This document shows positions 57,549-64,000 of a stretch of DNA of 64,000 nt, one piece after another. The DNA lies in assembly GCF_020283565.1 (NCBI RefSeq), contig NC_060060.1, positions 61,737,257 through 61,801,256 on the forward strand, given 5' to 3'. The notes below the pieces were generated by a model. It had not been told where the DNA came from. It did not search any database and was given only the letters and a program-made list of their open reading frames with translations. Source of the DNA: Trifolium pratense. Its lineage: Eukaryota; Streptophyta; Magnoliopsida; Fabales; Fabaceae. Numbering within the stretch: position 1 is the first letter of the stretch; the number at the start of each line of letters is the position of its first letter. A program made the position numbers and the translations under genes.

Positions 57549-59825
57549 TGTAACGACCCATTTTTCATATTCGTATATTTTATTAAATGTTATTTTATTT
57601 ATTAATTGGCTTTTATTATTTTTAGTGAGCGACGAATAATTATTTAGCCGAGCGTAAGTTATTAGACGCGAGAACCTTTGTTTTGGGCTTAATGGGCGTG
57701 AGAGGCCATTTGGGCCTAAGCCAATTGGGCTTGGTTCATGACAATAGAAAGTAGTATAAGTAGCAAGTCAAACCCATGAATAGTATCATAACTTAATTTC
57801 TTTGAGTGAGCAAGAGCAAGAACAAGCTAAGCTAGGGTTTTGGCTAGGAGATTCACGAGAAAGAGAGAAGAGGAAAGGCTTGGATCGTCATCTTTGCTAA
57901 GGTAAGAGATTAGAATTCATGATTCATGAGTGGCAAGGAGAGGGGAGATTGTCTATGTCTCCATTCCCGAACTCTCCCACTCAATTTCTTTTAGACTTTT
58001 GATTAAGCTTTTGTATGTGAGTGTGATGTTCTTCATCATCACTTTGTATGTGTTAATCACTAGCTTGATTTCATGAAAAATATGTATGTGTTTGAATCAT
58101 GTTTGAAAAGTTTATGAAAGTTGCTTAAAATCCAAGAAAAGGGCATGATCATGATTTTGTGAGGTATTTGGAGGTTTGTAAGGGATGATTAATGTTCCTT
58201 GATACCATATATGTTTGAAATTGCTGTTTATAAGAATTTATAACATGTTTGAATGAATTTTTGAGCTGATTCAATGTTAAACCGCCTTAGAAAACTCAAG
58301 AATAGATGTTCTTCTGGTGTGGTTCGCTACCTGCTCGCTACAGCGAACACGCTCGCTAACAGCTCGCTAACAGCTCGCCAGTTGAGGTGTTGGCTCTGTT
58401 TCCGTTCGCTACCTGCTCGCTATAGCGAACATGGTCGCCAGTTGCTCGCTACCTGCTCGCTATAGCGAACATGCTCGCCAGTTGCTCGCTACCTGCTCGC
58501 TAATTGGATTTTGGCTCTGTGTCTGTTCGCTACCTGCTCGCTATAGCGAACAGCACTGTGACAGCAACTTTTTGATAATTGTTTTAAGTGCAATTAGGCA
58601 CTTGTAACATGGTTTAAGGGTATCCTTACATGATTGTTGATACATGTTGATACTGTTAATGCTTATTGTTAATCGTTATATGATTGATGAACGTGTATGC
58701 AATAAGTTGTAGTTTAAAGTGAGTAATGTGATGTTTTGGCATTAATTTGTAATGATAAAGTGAATGTGTTAGGATTGTGCTCCCGCATTCATAAAAGAGT
58801 AGCTTTGAGGTAAAGAATATCATATGGTTGATATGTGCATACATACATGCATTCATGATTGTATGTGAACATTGGAAACTTGGGTTCCAATAACGAAAAT
58901 GGATTATGTGTCCATAATGAAGCCGAGGATCGGATTAGATGAATCCATGAGTCCAGAGTTGCTATCCAGCAGGATATAAAACTGTGTTGGCTTATCCAAG
59001 GGAGATAAGATGGTTCCGTAAGTTCCGACATATCCAGCAAGATATAAAACTGTTCTTGGTCCACCGTTGGTGAGACACCTTGGTACCACATGCATTTAGT
59101 CATGTCTAGGGATGGCATGACAGTGAATTGATTGTCATTAGATTGCATTAGGGTATATGCACATTTACTTGGTAATCGTTATGTGACATTACTTGACTGG
59201 TTTTGACGTGTTTGCTGTAAGTAGCATACTAGGTAAATTCCTATGTATTTAATACTGTAATTGTATGGCGTGAGTTAGAATATGTATGGTAGTTCGAAAG
59301 TGTAAGGCCTTTCTTATGCTCGTATGTTATGCGATTATGTTTTCTAACTCTCTGCTTTGTGTTATTTGCTGGACCTTTGGGGGTTCAGATATTCAGGCTG
59401 AGGACTGTGCTGACGTTTAGACTGCTGTTTTAGCTTGGTGTTGAAGTATCTTTTGGTGAGGAGACTTAGCATAGATTTCTCCTTTTAGTACTAGCTTTTG
59501 GTTAGAGTTTGTAAATAGTAAATGCTCTGGTAATGTAACATCGAGTCGGGGATTACGCTTGGCTTTCATCGTATATCGGTGTTACCTTTTTGATATGCTA
59601 GTTCTTGTATAAGTGACATCCATAGGGATGAATATGGCTTATGTATATATATGTATATATATGCATGCTTGGTTTGATTGAATCCGCTGTTGCTTTTCAT
59701 GTTAAACTTCATGACGCTCTGTGTGTATGCTTGTGTTTTAATTACCGCGTGGCACTCTGCCTTTACACTTGTTGAAAAGTTTTTAAAATTACGTTTTTAA
59801 GGGTAGTATGGGTTAGGGTGTTACA
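57549..59825 (+). repeat. 5' LTR of the right-edge gypsy element (2277 bp)
   Basis: Starts TGTAACGACCC, ends GGGTGTTACA and is followed by a primer-binding site. It keeps a donor-like AAG|GTAAGAG at 57901/57902, an expanded GCTCGCTATAGCGAAC array (58320-58552) and a degenerate hairpin region (about 58872-59095, e.g. ATTGGAA..TTCCAAT). It interrupts the LTR at 56087-57548. The preceding 5-mer is GGGTC, and its partner lies outside the window. Confidence 0.9.
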
Positions 59826-59829
59826 ATAG

Positions 59830-59841
59830 TGGTATCAGAGC
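59830..59841 (+). other. Primer-binding site (initiator tRNA-Met)
   Basis: TGGTATCAGAGC lies 4 nt after the LTR, as in the related element at 33958. Confidence 0.93.
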
Positions 59842-59948
59842 ATGTCGGTTCGTGTGAATCAATTAGGACTTTTCTTTTCCCCGTATGAGCATGTGTAGGG
59901 AACACTATTAGTACTTTCTAACGTCTAGTTGTGATTCGTTCAGGAATC

Positions 59949-62900
59949 ATGGCTGCTGCGAGAACGAATGCCCAGATTGCGGAGGCTTTGGACGCACTCA
60001 CCAACATAGTGGTTAGAGATCATCAACCTGGAAGAGAGGTAGAGATGAGGTTGGAACGGTTCATGAAGCAGAAACCGCCAACATTTACCGGAGGTTACAA
60101 CCCGGATGGAGCTTACAAGTGGCTGGAGGAACTTGAAATAATTTTTGAAGCAATGGATTGTTCCGAGGAAGGGAAGACAACCCTTGGAACATATGTGTTG
60201 CGCGAGGAAGCGAATGCGTGGTGGAAGAACGCCAAGTTGAGGCTAGGACCCGGTGGTATGGCTATACCATGGGCAATGTTTAAAAGAGAATTTTTGGTTA
60301 AGTATTTTCCTGTTGATGTGAAGAACAAGAAAGTGGTGGAATTCATGGAACTGAAACAGGGGAATATGACGGTAGCTGACTATGCCGTCAAGTTTGAGAC
60401 TTTGTGTGCGTTTAGTCCGCATTACAACACTTTGGAAGCGGAGGACGACAAGTGCGTGAAGTTCGAGAGTGGCTTACGCCCGGACATTAAACATATGATT
60501 GGATTTTCACAGATAAGGGATTTTGCGACCCTTGTGAACAAGAGTAGGATTTGTGATGAGGATGGTAGAGCTAAGGTGAACTACTACAAAGCTGTGAACG
60601 ACCGAAAAGGGAAAGGACAAGAACGCGGAAAACCTTATGACAACCGCGGTAAGGGGAATACAAGTGGTGGTAAGAAGCCGGTAAATGGAAATTGTTACAA
60701 CTGTGGAGAACGGGGTCATATGTCTTATGATTGCCCAAAGAGAGGGGATAGGTGTAAGAATTGTGGAAAGCTGGGCCACAAGACCGAAGCTTGCAGAGGA
60801 AAAGTGGTGTGTTTCAACTGTGGTGAGGAAGGCCACAAGAGTCCGACTTGTAAGAAGCCCAAGAAGGTGATGGGCAAGGTGTTTGCTTTGAGTGGAGAGG
60901 ATGCTAGCCAAGAGGACAATCTCATTAGAGGTACGTGTTTCATCTATAACACTCCTTTAATTGCGATTATAGATACGGGAGCGACACATTCTTTTATTTC
61001 TTTGGATTGTGTAAAGCGTTTGGGTATTCCAGTAACGGATATGACGGGTAGGATGGAAATAGAAACTCCTGCTAATGGTTTAGTGATTACTCGACAAGTA
61101 TGTCGTAATTGCCCCGTAACCATTTTTGATAGGCACTTTGGTATGGATTTAGTGTGTATTCCACTTAGTGGTTTGGATGTAATTTTTGGTATGAATTGGT
61201 TAATTTTCAACCGAATTCATATCAACTGTCGTGAGAAGGCCGTTGTTTTTCCGAAGCCGGAGGAGAACTTGCAATTGATGAGCGGGAAGGAAGTATCGGA
61301 ATCATTGAAAGAACATGCCGAGATGTTCATGATGTTTGCATCATTGAAACTCGAAGGAGGAGTTAAGGTAGAAGAGTTACCGATCGTTTGTGAATTCCCA
61401 GATGTGTTTCCGGATGATATATCTGACGTGCCTCTAAAGCGAGAGGTAGAGTTTTCTATCGACCTAGTACCTGGAACTAGTCCGATATCGAGGGCGCCGT
61501 ATCGAATGTCAGCGTCTGAGTTGAATGAGTTGAAGAAGCAACTTGAAGAGCTGCTTGAGAAGAGGTTTGTTCGGCCGAGTGTTTCGCCATGGGGAGCGCC
61601 GGTATTGCTTGTAAAGAAGAAAGATGGAAGCATGAGATTATGTATAGACTATCGTCAGTTGAACAAAGTGACGATCAAGAATAAATATCCACTTCCGAGG
61701 ATAGATGATTTGATGGATCAACTAGTTGGAGCTTTGCGTGTTTAGTAAGATCGATTTGAGATCCGGATACCATCAGATTAGAGTGAAGACGGAAGACATA
61801 CCTAAGACTGCATTCAGGACGAGGTATGGGCACTACGAGTACTCAGTTATGCCGTTTGGTGTGACCAATGCACCCGGAGTTTTCATGGAATATATGAACC
61901 GAATTTTCCATTCATTTTTGGATAGATTCGTGGTGGTGTTCATCGACGACATTTTGATTTACTCGAAATCCGAGGAAGAGCACGAAGAGCACTTGAGGAT
62001 TGTTTTGCAAGTCTTGAAGGAGAAGAAGTTGTATGCCAAGTTGTCGAAGTGTGAATTTTGGATGAAAGAGGTGAGTTTCCTAGGGCATATAATTTCAAGT
62101 GGAGGAATCGCAGTAGATCCTGCGAAGGTTGACGCTGTGTCACAGTGGGGAACGCCGGAATCTGTTTCAGAGATTAGAAGATTCCTTGGTTTAGCCGGTT
62201 ATTATAGAAGATTCATCGAAGGTTTTTCGAAGTTGGCTTTACCGTTAACCAAGTTGACGAGGAAAGATCAAGCGTTTGTTTGGGATGGTAATTGTGAGAA
62301 GAGCTTCCAAGAGCTCAAGAGAAGATTGACTACTGCACCCGTGTTGATTTTACCTGATGCCAAAGAGTCGTTCGTCGTGTATTGCGATGCTTCGAAGTTA
62401 GGACTTGGCGGAGTGCTTATGCAAGGGGGTAATGTGGTAGCATATGCTTCAAGGCAACTGAAGGTTCACGAGAGGAACTATCCAACGCATGATTTGGAGT
62501 TAGCCGCAGTGGTGTTTGCTTTGAAAGTGTGGAGACACTACTTGTATGGATCGAGGTTTGAAGTGTTTAGTGATCACAAGAGTCTGAAATACTTATTCGA
62601 CCAGAAGGAGTTGAATATGAGGCAACGAAGATGGCTCGAATTCTTAAAGGACTATGATTTTGGATTGAGTTATCACCCCAGAAAAGCCAATGTGGTGGCC
62701 GATGCATTAAGTAGGAAAACTTTGCATATGTCATCGTTGATGGTGAAAGAGTTAGAGTTGATTGAAGAATTCCGAGACTTGAGTCTTGTGTGTGAGGTTA
62801 CTTCTTCAAGTGTGAAGCTTGGAATGTTAAAATTGACGAATCCTTTTCTCGAGGATATTAAAGAACGTCAGAAATCGGATAAGAAATTGATGGAGAAGAT

Positions 62901-64000
62901 GGTACTCATCAATGAAGGCAAGGAGACCAATATCAAGATTGACGAAAGTGGAGTCATGAGATTTCAAGGAAGAGTTTGTGTACCGGATGTACCCGAATTA
63001 AAAAGAATGATCATGGAAGAAGGTCACAGAAGTGGTTTGAGTATTCATCCTGGAGTAACCAAGATGTATCAGGATTTGAGGGAGTTATTTTGGTGGCCGG
63101 GAATGAAGAGGCAAATTTCTGAATTTGTTTATTCATGCTTAACTTGTCAGAAATCGAAGATTGAGCATCAGAAGCCGTTTGGTTTGTTGCAACCAATGTT
63201 TACACCAGAATGGAAATGGGATAGCATTGCAATGGATTTTGTGGGAGGTTTACCGAAGACCAAGAAAGGTAACGAGGTGATTTGGGTAGTGGTGGATCGT
63301 CTAACGAAGTGTGCTCACTTCATTGCTATCAGGAAAGGTACTTTGGTGCCTAAGTTGGCCGAGATTTATGTGGAGCAGATTGTGAAGCTACATGGTATTC
63401 CAACAAGTATTATTTCGGATAGAGATCCGAGATTTACTTCCAGATTTTGGGAAAGCTTGCAAGAAGCTTTAGGAACGAAGTTGAGGTTGAGTTCAGCGTA
63501 TCACCCTCAGACAGATGGTCAGTCAGAGAGGACGATACAATCCTTAGAGGATTTGTTGAGAGCTTGTGTTTTGGAGCAAAACGTGAATTGGGATTTTTGT
63601 TTGCCGTTGGTAAAGTTTACATACAACAACAGTTACCATTCTAGTATCGGAATGGCACCGTTTGAGGCTTTGTATGGGAGAAGGTGTAGGACACCTCTGT
63701 GTTGGTATGAAACTGGAGAAGGTGCAATTCTTGGACCAGAGATTGTACAAGAAACAACGGAGAAGATTCGGATGATTCGTGAGAAGATGAAAGCGTCTCA
63801 GAGTCGACTGAAGAGTTATCATGATAAGAGGAGGAAGGACATTGAATTCCAAGAGGGGGATCATGTGTTCCTACGAGTTACATCGACTACTGGAGTAGGA
63901 CGTGCGTTGAAGTCGCGAAAGTTAACATCGAGGTTTATTGGGCCGTTTGAGATTTTGAAGCGAGTTGGGAAAGTTGCGTATAGGATTGCATTACCGCCAT
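59949..64000 (+). pseudogene. Ty3/gypsy gag-pol with one frameshift, cut by window edge
   Basis: Close relative of the polyprotein at 34090. Gag comes first, followed by three CCHC knuckles ([42 protein letters not shown]), protease [10 protein letters not shown] and reverse transcriptase with the usual [15 protein letters not shown]. The frame from ATGGCTGCTGCG ends at 61745 because one extra T near 61733 shifts it (GAGCTTTGCG against GAGCTTGCG in the relative). From 61741 the next frame resumes [12 protein letters not shown] and continues through FIDDILIYS, RNase [16 protein letters not shown] (normally HPGKAN) and integrase (SDRDPRF) to the edge, with no stop that I see. Probably inactive. 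Confidence 0.93.

Overview
The window is plant nuclear DNA from a papilionoid legume. It is AT-rich, has intron-containing genes, and is dominated by nested Ty1/copia and Ty3/gypsy retrotransposons, LINEs, SINEs, MITEs and Helitron debris. A two-exon gene for a nodule cysteine-rich (NCR) peptide at 30063-30337 points to the inverted-repeat-lacking clade (medick, clover, pea and vetch relatives). I cannot assign a genus from sequence alone.

Layout, left to right. 1-4328 is a decayed copia element (minus), split by a hAT element with a clean 8-bp target duplication. 4329-11062 is gene-free and holds a PIF/Harbinger MITE, a MULE nested in an older MITE, and a tRNA-derived SINE. 11063-16036 is a complete copia element with indistinguishable LTRs and one open 1354-codon gag-pol frame. 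16112-18376 holds two 5'-truncated LINE tails in opposite orientation, each with its own target duplication. A three-hairpin MITE and another SINE follow. 20092-22417 is the only clear housekeeping gene, a guanosine deaminase-type cytidine deaminase fold gene (minus, about five exons, two introns carrying transposons). 22418-30062 is intergenic, with foldback, Helitron and hAT pieces. The NCR gene follows.

30504-40863 is a large terminal-inverted-repeat element split by a very young chromovirus-like gypsy element (31865-40555, TSD ACGTT). 41291-42300 is a long-TIR MULE (9-bp TSD). 43413-49009 is a second young gypsy element of a different lineage (minus, TSD AATAC). 49183-54571 looks like a fragment of a host gene whose first intron was hit by an older copia element (49464-54293, TSD GTTTT). 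The right end holds a piece of a gypsy LTR (56087-57548) interrupted by another gypsy element (57549 to beyond the edge) with a frameshift in its reverse transcriptase.

The most unusual signal is inside the roughly 2-kb LTRs of the first gypsy family. Successive short hairpins have different arm sequences but share a linker of the type AAAGAAG or AAAGACG. Homologous hairpins in diverged LTRs show compensatory arm changes. The same LTRs keep a strong splice-donor-like site, and an acceptor-like site lies just before the gag ATG, suggesting a spliced leader. Coordinates, motifs and target duplications were read by eye. Family assignments rest on recognised motifs and no database search was possible.
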